From NCBI GenBank assembly GCA_029261925.1, contig JAJDAJ010000001.1:1-64000 (forward strand): a stretch of 64,000 nucleotides of DNA, written 5' to 3'. Made by a program: the position numbers and the translations under genes. Below, in pieces: positions 1 through 10,792 of the stretch. Position 1 is the first letter of the stretch; every line of letters starts with the position of its first letter. The notes beneath the pieces were generated by a model. It searched no databases and was not told where the DNA came from. It worked only from the letters and a program-made list of their open reading frames with translations. The DNA comes from Deltaproteobacteria bacterium. GTDB lineage: Bacteria; Myxococcota_A; UBA9160; SZUA-336.

Positions 1-46
1 GGCGCATCGCCGGCGTCAGCTTCGCGTTAGCATGAAGGTGCTGCAC
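1..46 (-). CDS. IS481-family transposase, N-terminal fragment
   Basis: A minus-strand reading frame from a GTG at 46 gives VQHLHANAKLTPAMR before running off the window. The string HANAKLTP is typical of the start of IS481-family transposases, whose N-terminus is a helix-turn-helix for end binding. A good ribosome site, AGAGGAG, lies 8 nt upstream of the GTG. Only 15 codons are visible, so the DDE catalytic domain cannot be checked. The family call rests on the N-terminal string and on the abrupt join to a truncated gene. Confidence 0.6.
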   Translation of the reverse strand, partial: MQHLHANAKLTPAMR

Positions 47-109
47 CTGTGGGTTCTCCTCTGAGTTCGAGGTCGTTGAACAACCCCATTCTCAGGGCAC
101 CCACAGGTG
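44..109. repeat. 11-bp inverted repeat flanking the transposase ribosome site
   Basis: CACCTGTGGGT at 44-54 is exactly repeated in inverse orientation, ACCCACAGGTG, at 99-109. In the transposase transcript this would place the ribosome site and the GTG start at or beside the base of a large stem-loop. That arrangement could limit translation of transcripts reading in from outside, as some insertion sequences do. The role is inferred; the repeat itself is read directly. Confidence 0.5.
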
Positions 110-131
110 TCAGCAATCTATCGAGGCCCCT

Positions 132-1568
132 CAGCTAGCCCAGGCGCTCGCCCGGATCGGGGAGTCGACCTGCCTCGCACTTCGCGAGCCGTCGCTCGGT
201 CCCGCACTCGGGCGGAAGGGCGGCGCGACCGGGGGTGGCCACAGCCAGGTGATCCCGTCCGATCGGATCAACCTGCACTTCACGGGCGACTTCCACGCGA
301 TCGCGGCGGCGCACAATCTGCTCGCGGCGCTGCTGGACAACCACATCCACTTCGATAACGCGCTGCGGATCGACCCCCGTCGGATCCTGTGGCGACGTGT
401 GATCGACATGAACGACCGCGCCCTGCGAGAGGTGGTCACGGGGCTCGGTGGACGCGGTCAGGGCGTGCCCCGCGAGACGGGCTTCGACATCACCGCCGCG
501 TCCGAGGTCATGGCCATCCTGTGCCTGGCCGGGGACCTCGACGATCTGCGCGCGCGTCTCGAGCGTATCCTGGTGGGTCTGAGCTACGACGGTGAGCCCG
601 TACGGGCGGCCCAGCTCCGCGCGCCGGGCGCCATGCTGGCGCTCCTGAGCGACGCGCTCTGGCCCAATCTGGTCCAGACCCTCGAGGGAACGCCGGCGCT
701 GATCCACGGTGGGCCGTTCGCCAACATCGCCCACGGATGCAGCAGCGTCATCGCAACGCGCACAGCGCTGAAGCTCTCCGACTGGGCGATCACGGAGGCG
801 GGGTTCGGATTCGACCTGGGAGCGGAGAAGTTCTTCGACATCAAGTGCCGCAGCGCGGGGCTCGATGTCGCCGCCGTCGTGCTGGTGGCGACCGTGCGGG
901 CGCTGAAGATGCACGGGGGTGCCGCGGCCGGCGACCTGGCGACACCCGACCCGCTGGCCGTCCGGGCGGGGCTGGCCAACCTCGAGAAGCACATCGAGAA
1001 CATCCGCCACTTCGGTGAGGTGCCCGTCGTGGCGCTGAACCGGTTCGCGCAGGATCGCGACGACGAGATCGCCGTGGTCCGCGATTGCTGCGACGGACTC
1101 GGCGTGCCGTTTGCGGTCTCGGACCACCACGCGCGCGGCGGCCGCGGCGGGGTCGAGCTCGCCCGGGCGCTCATGGCGCACGCGCGGGACGACCAGCCCT
1201 ACCGGCCCCTGTACGCGCTGACCGCGTCCGTGCGCGAGAAGATCCTCACGGTGGCGCGGAAGATGTATGGGGCGGGTGCGGTCGCCTACACGAAACGCGC
1301 CGAGCAGGACCTCGCCGAGGTGGAGCGGATGGGACACGCGGATCTGCCGGTCTGCATCGCGAAGACCCCTGCATCGCTCTCGGACGATCCCCGGCGGCAC
1401 GGCCGGCCGGACGATTTCGAGCTGACGGTGCGCGCGATCGAGATCGACGCCGGCGCCGGTTTTCTCGTCGTGCTCACCGGGGAGATCGTGCGCATGCCGG
1501 GCCTGCCCCGTCGGCCGCTCTCGGAGCGGATCGACGTGCGCGACGGCGAGATCGTGGGCCTCGAGTGA
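132..1568 (+). pseudogene. fhs: Formate--tetrahydrofolate ligase, 5'-truncated at an IS junction
   Basis: Formate-tetrahydrofolate ligase makes 10-formyl-THF from formate, THF and ATP. From about 135 the frame reads LAQALARIG, then REPSLGPALG, a glycine-rich GGATGGGHSQV stretch and INLHFTGDFHAI, all typical Fhs segments, and continues to a normal C-terminus. About 478 residues remain of the roughly 555 usual in the family. The missing N-terminus should hold the P-loop (PLGEGKTT), so this copy cannot be active alone. Upstream sequence is IS-derived and non-homologous. A GTG at 249 could start translation but would be shorter still. The missing half may lie on the far side of the element. Confidence 0.8.
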
Positions 1569-1608
1569 CGCCGACCCAGCAGCCCGCCCCGCATGCGGAG
1601 CCGGTCGC

Positions 1609-3714
1609 CTAGAGGGGCTGGTCGGGGCGCCAGGCCTCGATGCAGCGAGGAGCGCGGCCGCTGGCGACCAGCTCGCGACCGAGCTGCGCCTCGAGCTCGC
1701 GGCGCGTGCCCAGGATGGCGTCGAGCGTGTGGATGCGCCGCGAGTACAGGTGCTGCTCGTGCTCCTCGGTGACGGCGATCGCGCCGAAGCACTGCCGCGC
1801 GCGCTGCGCGACCGCGCGGCCCGCGCGCCCGGCCAGCGCCTTCACGGCCGCGGCCAGGTCGTGCGCGTCGCCCGCGCTCCACTGCTCGAGGGCGGCCTCG
1901 CACATCTCGCCGAGCGCCGACACGTCGATCTGGCTCTCGGAGAGCATGTGCTGGATCGCCTGGAAGCCCGAAATCGGCTGACCGAACTGCTCGCGCTGGT
2001 TCGTGTGCGCGACGGCGCGGTCGAGCAGGTCGCGCGAGGCTCCCAGGATCTCGTGCGCGGCGGCGATGCGCGCCAGCGAGAGCGCGCGCGCGTCGGCGGT
2101 CGCGTCCGGCGACACCGGGTCGCCGAGCACCCCGTCGAGCCGCACGCCCTGCAGCAGGCCCGCGTCCAATGCGCTCGACGTCACGCGCACCAGGCCCTCC
2201 GCCGGCGCGATGCGCGCGCCGTCCGGGCCCTGCCAGGTGACGTGGGTCGCGGTATCGTCCAGGCCCAGCGCGAGCGCGAGCCCGGACGGATCCCCGGCCA
2301 CGACCACGGCCAGCTCCTGGGCGGGCAGGCCCACCGCGTCGGCCACGGCCGCGCCGCGAACCGCCGCGAGGGCGGGGCTGGTCACCAGGCTGCGGCCCTG
2401 CGCCTCGAACCAGCTCCCGAAGGCGTGGCGCCCGAAGGCGTCGTCGGGCGCCGCCGCGAACTCGAACCAGTCGAGGCCGGCCAGGGCGTCGCGCGTGCTC
2501 TCGCTCTTCTCGAGCGCGTCGAGCACGTTGCCGCGCACCAGCTCGCGGTCCTCGTTGCTCTGGTCGCGGGCCGAGCCGCCCTTGCCGACCATCAGCCGCG
2601 CGATCACGTTGAGCTGGATCTGGCGAGAGCCGCCGTAGATGCTCGAGGCGCGGGAGTACAGGTACGACTCCTGCCAGGCCTCGTGGTCCTCGCAGGTGCC
2701 CAGATCGATGCCCGGCGAGAGCACGTCGCGCGCGATCTCGTAGAAGCGCTGCTCGGTGTCGATCACCATGACCTTGCTCACCGACGATTCCGGCCCGGGC
2801 TCCTCGCCCCCGGCCAGGATCTCGATCACGGCGCGCGAGCGACTGCGCAGCGCCAGCAGGCGCGTGAGCAGCTCGCCGAGGATCTCGGCGCTCTCTGCTG
2901 CCGCCGGCGCGCGCGAGAGCTCCTCCAGGCGCGGCAGCAGCTCGCACTGGCGTAGCCAGGTGTAGCTGCCGCGCTCGCCCGCGAGGATGTGCATGGCGAC
3001 GGCCCAGCCCTGGCCCGGCTCGCCGACCATCTGCGCGTCGGGGAGCATGACCCCATCGAAGTAGACCTCCGCCAGCTCGTCGGTGCCGTTCGCCTGGCGG
3101 ATCGGCCGCGCGTCGATGCCGGGCGTGGTCATGTCGACCACGAACGCCGACAGGCCGCGGTGACGCTCCTCTGGCGTGCCGGTACGCGCCAGGAAGAAGC
3201 AGTGCGTGGCCCACTTGGCCCAGCTCGTCCAGATCTTGTGACCGTCGACGCGCCAGCCGCCATCGACCCGCTGCGCCTTCGTGCGCAGGGCCGCGAGGTC
3301 GGATCCGGCGGTCGGTTCGGAGAAGCCCTGGCACCAGAGCACGTCGCCGCGGAGCGTCGGCAGGAAGACCTTCTGGACCAGCTCGGGCTTTCCGAAGCGC
3401 ACCAGCGCCGGCGGCAGGATGTCGAGGTGCTCGAAGAGGTGGCGCGGCCCGTAGCCGTTACGCTGCAGGGCGTCGACGATGACCGCCCGGTGCAGCACGG
3501 TGCCGCCGTTTCCGCCGTGCTCCTCGGGCCAGCCGTAGAGGACCCAGCCGGCGTCGAACATCTCGTGCTGGAGCTCGCGCAGCAGCTCGGAGCGCTCGCC
3601 GAAGTCGCGCGGCATGCTCTTGAAGCGCGCGTGCGCGTCGGCGCGCTCGCGCAGCCAGGCCTCGAAGGCGCTGTAGAGCTCGGGCAGCCCCGGATCCGTG
3701 CCGATCGGCTGCAT
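1609..3714 (-). CDS. Fused two-domain acyl-CoA dehydrogenase, full domain then half domain
   Basis: A 701-residue FAD-dependent acyl-CoA dehydrogenase, nearly twice the usual 380-400. The first about 390 residues are a complete domain, with the FAD/substrate signature CQGFSEPTAGSDLAALRT, then KIWTSWAKWA and IYGGSRQIQLNVIAR. The C-terminal part is a second, shorter domain with QREQFGQPISGFQAIQH. This resembles alpha-beta pairs such as mycobacterial FadE26/27 and fused FadE34, which oxidise steroid side-chain CoA esters, but the substrate here is unknown. Its ATG overlaps the stop of the upstream SDR as ATGA, so the pair is translationally coupled. It converges on fhs with a 40-nt gap. Confidence 0.85.
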   Translation of the reverse strand: MQPIGTDPGLPELYSAFEAWLRERADAHARFKSMPRDFGERSELLRELQHEMFDAGWVLYGWPEEHGGNGGTVLHRAVIVDALQRNGYGPRHLFEHLDILPPALVRFGKPELVQKVFLPTLRGDVLWCQGFSEPTAGSDLAALRTKAQRVDGGWRVDGHKIWTSWAKWATHCFFLARTGTPEERHRGLSAFVVDMTTPGIDARPIRQANGTDELAEVYFDGVMLPDAQMVGEPGQGWAVAMHILAGERGSYTWLRQCELLPRLEELSRAPAAAESAEILGELLTRLLALRSRSRAVIEILAGGEEPGPESSVSKVMVIDTEQRFYEIARDVLSPGIDLGTCEDHEAWQESYLYSRASSIYGGSRQIQLNVIARLMVGKGGSARDQSNEDRELVRGNVLDALEKSESTRDALAGLDWFEFAAAPDDAFGRHAFGSWFEAQGRSLVTSPALAAVRGAAVADAVGLPAQELAVVVAGDPSGLALALGLDDTATHVTWQGPDGARIAPAEGLVRVTSSALDAGLLQGVRLDGVLGDPVSPDATADARALSLARIAAAHEILGASRDLLDRAVAHTNQREQFGQPISGFQAIQHMLSESQIDVSALGEMCEAALEQWSAGDAHDLAAAVKALAGRAGRAVAQRARQCFGAIAVTEEHEQHLYSRRIHTLDAILGTRRELEAQLGRELVASGRAPRCIEAWRPDQPL

Positions 3715-4466
3715 CAGCCGGCCGTGACGCCCTGATCGGCGCCGATGATGTTGCCGTGCATGGCCCGCGCCGCGTCCGAAGCCACGAACGCGAAGACCTC
3801 GGCGATCTCCTCTGGAGTCGTCATCCCGCGCATCCCCATGTAACGTCCCATCAGCTGGGGGTCCACCTGCTCCGGCAGCTGCACGGAAGCGGTCAGTCCG
3901 GTCTGTGTTCCCGCCGGACAGATACAGTTGATCCGGATTCCGGACTTCATGAACTCCATCGCCAGCGCGCGCGTCAGGTTGACGAGCCCGGCCTTGCTGG
4001 CGCAGTACGCGACCGTGTACGCCTGGCCCATGAGCGCCGCGTTCGAGCCGATGTTCACGATGTTCCCGGAGCTCTCGAGCAGCCGCGGGATGGCTGCCTG
4101 ACACAGGAAGAACGGACCCGAGAGGTTCACGGCCAGCGTCAGGTCCCAGTCCGCCTGGCTCATCTCGGGTGCCTGGGCGAAGCGCAGGATCCCGGCGATG
4201 TTGCCCAGCACGTCGAGCCGCCCGTGGGCGTCGATGCAGGTCTGCACGGCTGCGAAGCAGGCGTCACGCTGGGAGACGTCGTGGATGGCGCCCTGGAAGC
4301 TGCCGCCGGCGTCCTTGATCAGGGCCTCGGTCTCGGCGAGGCCCTGCACGTTCACGTCGATCCCGAGCACGCTCGCGCCCTCGTCGGCGAGACGCTGCGC
4401 CACCGCCCGGCCGATGCCCGACGCGGCACCCGTGAGCAGCGCGACCTTGCCCTCGAAACGACCCAT
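3714..4466 (-). CDS. SDR-family oxidoreductase
   Basis: A 250-residue classical short-chain dehydrogenase. The NAD(P) site is TGAASGIG near residue 13, and the catalytic residues are the Ser of IGSNAA and the Tyr and Lys of YCASK. The usual NNAG motif reads NIAG, a minor variant. The end, GNIIGADQGVTAG, is the standard C-terminal turn. It is the first gene of a coupled pair with the acyl-CoA dehydrogenase, so a hydroxyacyl or secondary-alcohol substrate in the same pathway is likely. A 155-nt divergent promoter region (4467-4621) separates it from the epimerase gene. Confidence 0.85.
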   Translation of the reverse strand: MGRFEGKVALLTGAASGIGRAVAQRLADEGASVLGIDVNVQGLAETEALIKDAGGSFQGAIHDVSQRDACFAAVQTCIDAHGRLDVLGNIAGILRFAQAPEMSQADWDLTLAVNLSGPFFLCQAAIPRLLESSGNIVNIGSNAALMGQAYTVAYCASKAGLVNLTRALAMEFMKSGIRINCICPAGTQTGLTASVQLPEQVDPQLMGRYMGMRGMTTPEEIAEVFAFVASDAARAMHGNIIGADQGVTAG

Positions 4467-4621
4467 CCCGATCTCCTGCTGGGCGGCCCAGTCTCGGGGA
4501 CGGCCGGCCCCGGGTCAACAGCGCCCGGGAGCGGCCGCCGTCGGCGCTGCGGCGTCCCCTCCGGATGGCCGCTGCCGGCCCGTCGTCGGATCGGGGCTAG
4601 AATGCGCGCCAGGAGGCCCCG

Positions 4622-5542
4622 ATGCCCGATCCCGTCCGCGACCGCAAGATCCTCGTGACCGGACCCACCGGCCAGGTCGCGCTGCCGCTCACGCGGGCGC
4701 TCGCCCGCGACAACGAGGTCTGGGGCATCGCCCGCTTCGGCGATGCGAGCGCCCGCGAGGCCCTCGAGGCCGACGGCGTGCGCTGCGTGGCCATCGATCT
4801 GGGAGCGGCCGACTTCTCGATCCTGCCCGACGACTTCGACTACGTGCTCAACCTCGCGGTGGCGCGCAGCCCCGAGCCCGACTTCGACGCCGACCTGCGG
4901 ACCAACGCCGAGGCGGCTGGCCTGCTGATGCAGCACTGCCGCGGCGCGCGGGCGTTCCTGCACTGCTCGACCACGGGCGTGTACCAGGCCGACGATCACA
5001 CCGTTTTCGGCGAGGACGCGCCGCTGGGCGACAATCACCGCGTGATGATGCCGACCTACAGCATCGCCAAGATCGCGGCCGAGGCCGTCGTGCGCACCGG
5101 CGCGCGGCAGCTCGGGCTGCCCACGGTGATCGCGCGGCTCAACACGCCCTACGGCTCCAACGGTGGCTGGCCCTGGTATCACCTGCTGATGATGAAGGGG
5201 GGAGTTCCGATTCCGGTGCACACGAACCGGCCGAGCCAGTACACGCTCACCCACGAGGACGACATCCTGGCCTCGCTGCCCTACCTGCTCGGAGCCGCGT
5301 CCGTGCCCGCGAGCGTGTTCAACTGGTGCTCGAGCGAGCACGCGAGCATCGAGGAGTGGTGCGCCTACATGGGCGAGCTCACCGGCCTGGAGCCGAAGCT
5401 GAGCTACACGGACAGCACGCTCGAGAGCGTCATGGCCGACGACAGCCGGCTGCGCGCGCTGGGATTCGAGCCCCGCGTCCGCTGGCGCGACGGGCTGCGC
5501 CGCATGATCGAGACGCGCGCACCGGAACTCCTCCGGGGCTGA
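4622..5542 (+). CDS. NAD-dependent epimerase/dehydratase family protein
   Basis: A 306-residue extended-SDR protein. The N-terminal Rossmann motif is TGPTGQVALP (canonical TGxxGxxG). The active-site Tyr and Lys are in YSIAK, preceded by the Ser/Thr of CSTTGVY. Such proteins act on nucleotide sugars or other hydroxylated small molecules; the substrate cannot be read from sequence. It is divergent from the SDR/acyl-CoA dehydrogenase pair and is followed 52 nt later by the CHAD-CYTH gene. Length is normal for the family. The start is the ATG just after AGGAGGCCCCG, a strong ribosome site. Confidence 0.8.
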   Translation: MPDPVRDRKILVTGPTGQVALPLTRALARDNEVWGIARFGDASAREALEADGVRCVAIDLGAADFSILPDDFDYVLNLAVARSPEPDFDADLRTNAEAAGLLMQHCRGARAFLHCSTTGVYQADDHTVFGEDAPLGDNHRVMMPTYSIAKIAAEAVVRTGARQLGLPTVIARLNTPYGSNGGWPWYHLLMMKGGVPIPVHTNRPSQYTLTHEDDILASLPYLLGAASVPASVFNWCSSEHASIEEWCAYMGELTGLEPKLSYTDSTLESVMADDSRLRALGFEPRVRWRDGLRRMIETRAPELLRG

Positions 5543-5594
5543 GGCGGGTCCGGAGCGACCCTGCTCCAGCGACTTGCCGCGTATACTTCGAGTG

Positions 5595-7052
5595 ATGGAT
5601 TTGCCCGTGGATGTGCTGCTGCGCCCGGCCGGGGAGGCCGTGCGCCGGATCGCGCTGGCGCTGATCGAGGCCGCGAGCTCGGCCGAGCGGCGCCTGGGCG
5701 ATGCGGACGATGCCGAGGCGCTGCACGACTTCCGCGTGGCGCTGCGACGCCTGCGCAGCCACCTGCGCGTCTGGCGCGAGCCGCTGCGCGGAGTCGTGCG
5801 ACGCAAGGACCGACGGCGCCTCGGCGACCTCCAGGACCGCACCGGCGCCGGTCGCGACGCCGAGGTCGCGCTGGCCTGGGTCGGCGCGCAGCTCGAAGGA
5901 CTCGCGGCCGAGCACCGGCCCGGTGCGGACTGGCTCGGTGAGCGCCTGCGCTCGCGGCAAAGCGCCGCGCTCGCACACGTGGATGCGCGTGTGCGCGGGC
6001 GCTTCCGGAGCCTGGCCGGGGACCTGACGGCGCGCCTCGCGATCTGGACGGTCGAGCGGGACCTGCGCGAGGAGGCCGTCGACGATCGCTTCGGGGCGGC
6101 CCTGGCGAGCTCCGCGCGCGAGCAGGGCGCCGCACTCGGGGAGCTGCTGGGCGGGCTGGACGCGTCGAGCCCCGCCGCGCGGCTGCACGCGACGCGCCTG
6201 GCCGCGAAGCGGCTGCGCTACACCGTCGAGCCGGCGCGGCCGTACGCGGAGCCGGCACGCGAGGTCGTGCGCTGCTGCCGGCAGCTGCAGGACCTGCTCG
6301 GCGATCTCAACGACTGCGCGAACCTCGCCGAGCTGCTCGACGCTGCCATCGCCGCGACGGCCACCGAGCGTGCGGACCGGGTGCGCGAGCTGCTGCGTGC
6401 CGGCTTCCCGGACCGGGCGCGGCGTGAGGGCTGGTTCACCGAGTGGCCCGGCCTGCTGGAGCTGGCCGCGGCGCTGGCGGCGCAGCGCGGGGAGCTGCTC
6501 GCCGAGCTCGAGTCGGGCTGGCTCGGCGGTCGGGAGGAGCTCTCGACGGCGCTGCGCGACCTGGACGCGGCGCTCGCGCCCGGGGCGCAGTCCGACGAGG
6601 AGATCGAGCGCAAGTTCCTGCTGCGCGCACTGCCGCCACTCGCCGGCCGTGTGAGCGAGTCGCTCGAGATCGAGCAGGGCTGGCTGCCCGGAGACCGGCT
6701 GCGCGAGCGGGTGCGGGTGATCCGCGAGGCGGGCGAGGCGCGCTACCTGCGCTGCCTGAAGCTCGGTCGTGGAGAGCGGCGCTTCGAGCTCGAGGAGGCG
6801 ACCAGCCAGGAGGTCTTCTCGGGCCTCTGGCCGCTGACGCGCGGCTGCCGGCTCCACAAGCGACGTCACCGCGTGCCCGAGGGCGAGCTGGTCTGGGAGG
6901 TCGACGAGTTCCTCGACCGGGAGCTGGCACTCGCCGAGGTGGAGCTGCCCGCCGTGGGCCACCCGCTCGAGCTGCCCGCCTGGCTCGAGCCGCTGGTCGT
7001 GCGCGAGGTGACCGGCGAGGCCGGGTTCAGCGGCAGCGAGCTGGGGCGCTAG
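5595..7052 (+). CDS. CHAD-CYTH protein (polyphosphate/triphosphate-related), domains in reverse of the usual order
   Basis: Residues about 10-290 are a CHAD domain, a helical bundle rich in conserved His, Arg and Lys (LHDFRVALRRLRS; LHATRLAAKRLRY). Residues about 335-485 are a CYTH domain starting EEIERKFLL, the ExExK hallmark of the triphosphate tunnel metalloenzyme fold. CYTH enzymes hydrolyse inorganic triphosphate or cyclise ATP; CHAD domains bind polyphosphate. The common order (as in E. coli YgiF) is CYTH then CHAD, so this is inverted. An ATG at 5595 is chosen over an upstream TTG at 5574; neither has a clear ribosome site. Polyphosphate kinase and a PPX fusion lie about 15 kb downstream. 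Confidence 0.85.
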   Translation: MDLPVDVLLRPAGEAVRRIALALIEAASSAERRLGDADDAEALHDFRVALRRLRSHLRVWREPLRGVVRRKDRRRLGDLQDRTGAGRDAEVALAWVGAQLEGLAAEHRPGADWLGERLRSRQSAALAHVDARVRGRFRSLAGDLTARLAIWTVERDLREEAVDDRFGAALASSAREQGAALGELLGGLDASSPAARLHATRLAAKRLRYTVEPARPYAEPAREVVRCCRQLQDLLGDLNDCANLAELLDAAIAATATERADRVRELLRAGFPDRARREGWFTEWPGLLELAAALAAQRGELLAELESGWLGGREELSTALRDLDAALAPGAQSDEEIERKFLLRALPPLAGRVSESLEIEQGWLPGDRLRERVRVIREAGEARYLRCLKLGRGERRFELEEATSQEVFSGLWPLTRGCRLHKRRHRVPEGELVWEVDEFLDRELALAEVELPAVGHPLELPAWLEPLVVREVTGEAGFSGSELGR

Positions 7053-7096
7053 CGCCGCTCCGGGCGGCGACCGTCCGGAGAGCCCGGCCCTTGCGA

Positions 7097-7115
7097 TATA
7101 CCCCATGGGGGTATA
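7097..7115. promoter_or_regulatory. CsoR-type copper operator upstream of csoR-copA
   Basis: TATACCCC at 7097-7104 and GGGGTATA at 7108-7115 form a perfect 8-bp inverted repeat around ATG. Known CsoR boxes have the same form, a run of G/C flanked by TA-rich ends. It lies 10 nt upstream of the csoR start, where a bound repressor would block transcription of csoR and copA. The match and position are seen; binding is inferred. Confidence 0.8.
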
Positions 7116-7125
7116 GGGTACTACC

Positions 7126-7413
7126 ATGAAGAACGAGACCCGTGACCCGGTGCGCCGGCGGCTGCGCAAGATCGGCGGCCAGGTGAGCGCGCTCGAGCGC
7201 ATGGTGGACGAGGACCGCTACTGCGTGGACGTGCTGATGCAGATCGCCGCCGTGCGCGGCGCGCTCGACCGCGTGGGCAAGCTGCTCCTCGAGGGCCATG
7301 TCGAGACCTGCGTCAGCGAGGCCATTCGCAGCGGTCGCCCCGCCGAGCGCGACCGGAAGCTCGCCGAGCTGATCGAGGTCTTCTCGCGCTTCGCGCACAT
7401 CGGAGGGCGCTGA
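7126..7413 (+). CDS. csoR: CsoR-family copper-sensing repressor
   Basis: A 95-residue all-helical metal-sensing repressor (CsoR/RcnR/FrmR family). Cys33, His58 and Cys62 match in spacing the Cys-His-Cys Cu(I) ligands of M. tuberculosis CsoR (36, 61, 65), which favours copper over nickel or formaldehyde sensing. In the family, Cu(I) binding releases the repressor from its operator. The palindromic box just upstream and copA starting 2 nt after the stop make autoregulation and control of copA likely. Confidence 0.92.
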   Translation: MKNETRDPVRRRLRKIGGQVSALERMVDEDRYCVDVLMQIAAVRGALDRVGKLLLEGHVETCVSEAIRSGRPAERDRKLAELIEVFSRFAHIGGR

Positions 7414-7414
7414 G

Positions 7415-9558
<2,144 letters not shown>

Positions 9559-9559
<1 letters not shown>

Positions 9560-10239
9560 TGGAGCCCGCGCGAGACCGCGCGCGTCCGGAGGCCGCCGCC
9601 GATCACGTCCCGCCGCTGCGTCTCGCGGCGCTCACGCGGCTCTACGACGGCGTCGCCCGCGCGACGCTGCGCGAGGAACGCTGGCGCCCGCGACTGGTCG
9701 CGCAGGCGGACCTGGCACCGGGACATCGCGTGCTCGATCTGGGCTGCGGCACCGGCACGCTGACGCTGCTGCTGCAGCGGGCCGCACCGGACGCCCGGGT
9801 CATCGGTCTGGACGCCGATGCCGCCGCGCTGGAGATCGCGCGCGAGAAGATCCGGGCGGCGCGACTCGACATCGAGCTCCGCCACGCGCGTGTCGAGGAT
9901 GCGCGGATCGAGCCGGGGTCGCTCGACCGCATCGTGTCGAGCCTGGTCCTGCACCACCTGCTGCCGGACGGCAAGCGCCTGGCGCTCGGCCGGGCCCTGC
10001 GCTGGCTGCGCCCGGGAGGCGAGCTGCACGTCGCGGACTGGGGCCGGGCCGGCGATCCGCTCATGCGCGTCGCATTTCTCGGCGTGCAGCTTCTCGACGG
10101 CTTCGCGCGAACCCGCGACCACGCCCGGACCGGGCTGGAGCCGTATCTGCGCGAGGCCGGATTCCGGGCGGTCGCCCAGACGTATCGCGTGCGCACGCCT
10201 CTGGGCGTGATTGCCCTGTACCGGGGCGAGCGGCCCTGA
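9559..10239 (+). CDS. Class I SAM-dependent methyltransferase
   Basis: A 226-residue Rossmann-type methyltransferase with motif I LDLGCGTGTLTLLL near residue 58, an acidic residue ending the next strand (GLDAD), and a post-II region VSSLVLHHLLPDGKR like UbiE/COQ5-type enzymes. It lacks the conserved Cys set of arsenite methyltransferase ArsM, so arsenic methylation is unlikely. It overlaps the copA stop by one base and so is cotranscribed with the copper pump. The substrate is unknown. Confidence 0.8.
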
Positions 10240-10354
10240 TGCGATCTGGCGGTCCCGGCGCACCCTGTCCGGCGACGCGCACTCAAGTGTCCGGTATGAT
10301 TTCCCGAAGCCGCTACCGATTGACGGCGGCTGCGGCTGCTGTTAGAGGATCTGC

Positions 10355-10708
10355 ATGACGCCCGGCGCGCGCATCGCCTCAGTGCTGCTCGCAGCGGCCT
10401 TCGCCGCGGCGCCGGCCCTCGCGCTCGCGGCGTCCGGCGGCGGTGATTGCTGCTGCCCGCCGACGTCTTGCCACGACTCTGCCGCGGCCTGCGATACGGC
10501 CATGGCACCCGTGTCCTGCTGCGACGCCGCGCCGACCGCGTTGCCCGGCAGCTCGCGCGCCACGCTGCCCCTGCCGGCGGCGCCGGCCGTCCCGGCGCTC
10601 CGCGCGCCCGTCGCGGAGCCGCAGCGTCGTGTCCTGGCGCCGCCAGGATCCGGCGAGCTCGCACGCCTGATCTCACCGCTGCGACTCTCGGTCGTCCTGC
10701 GCCTCTGA
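10355..10708 (+). CDS. Small Cys-rich exported protein of the copper island
   Basis: A 117-residue protein of no recognised family. It has a clear Sec signal peptide (basic start, then an Ala/Leu-rich core to about residue 26). A Cys cluster follows: GGGDCCCPPTSC, AAACDTA and VSCCDAAP. The C-terminal half is Pro/Arg-rich. Paired Cys residues in the periplasm next to copper efflux genes suggest metal capture; this is inference. A TATGAT hexamer at 10295-10300 in the upstream gap is a possible -10 element for this gene and the efflux genes behind it. Confidence 0.6.
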   Translation: MTPGARIASVLLAAAFAAAPALALAASGGGDCCCPPTSCHDSAAACDTAMAPVSCCDAAPTALPGSSRATLPLPAAPAVPALRAPVAEPQRRVLAPPGSGELARLISPLRLSVVLRL

Positions 10709-10792
10709 GCCCCGCGCCCGGCTTCTGAGCCCGAGGCCCCTGGCCCGCTGCCGCGGGCCGCTCCGATCCCGCAGTGTGCGAGGACCCTGTCC

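Larger units (their letters stand above)
1..133 (-). mobile_element. End of an IS481-family insertion sequence, cut by the window edge
   Basis: The first bases hold the 5' end of an insertion sequence whose transposase reads leftwards out of the window. The boundary near 133 is inferred, because Fhs homology starts abruptly at about 132-135. Read on the minus strand the element would then begin TGAGGGGCCTCG, and a TG start fits this family. The other terminal repeat and any target duplication lie outside the window, so the exact end cannot be proved here. Confidence 0.6.

Noticed and set aside
249-1568. fhs as an intact gene starting at GTG 249
   Set aside because: Clear Fhs homology continues upstream to about 135, so 249 is internal; the P-loop is missing either way.
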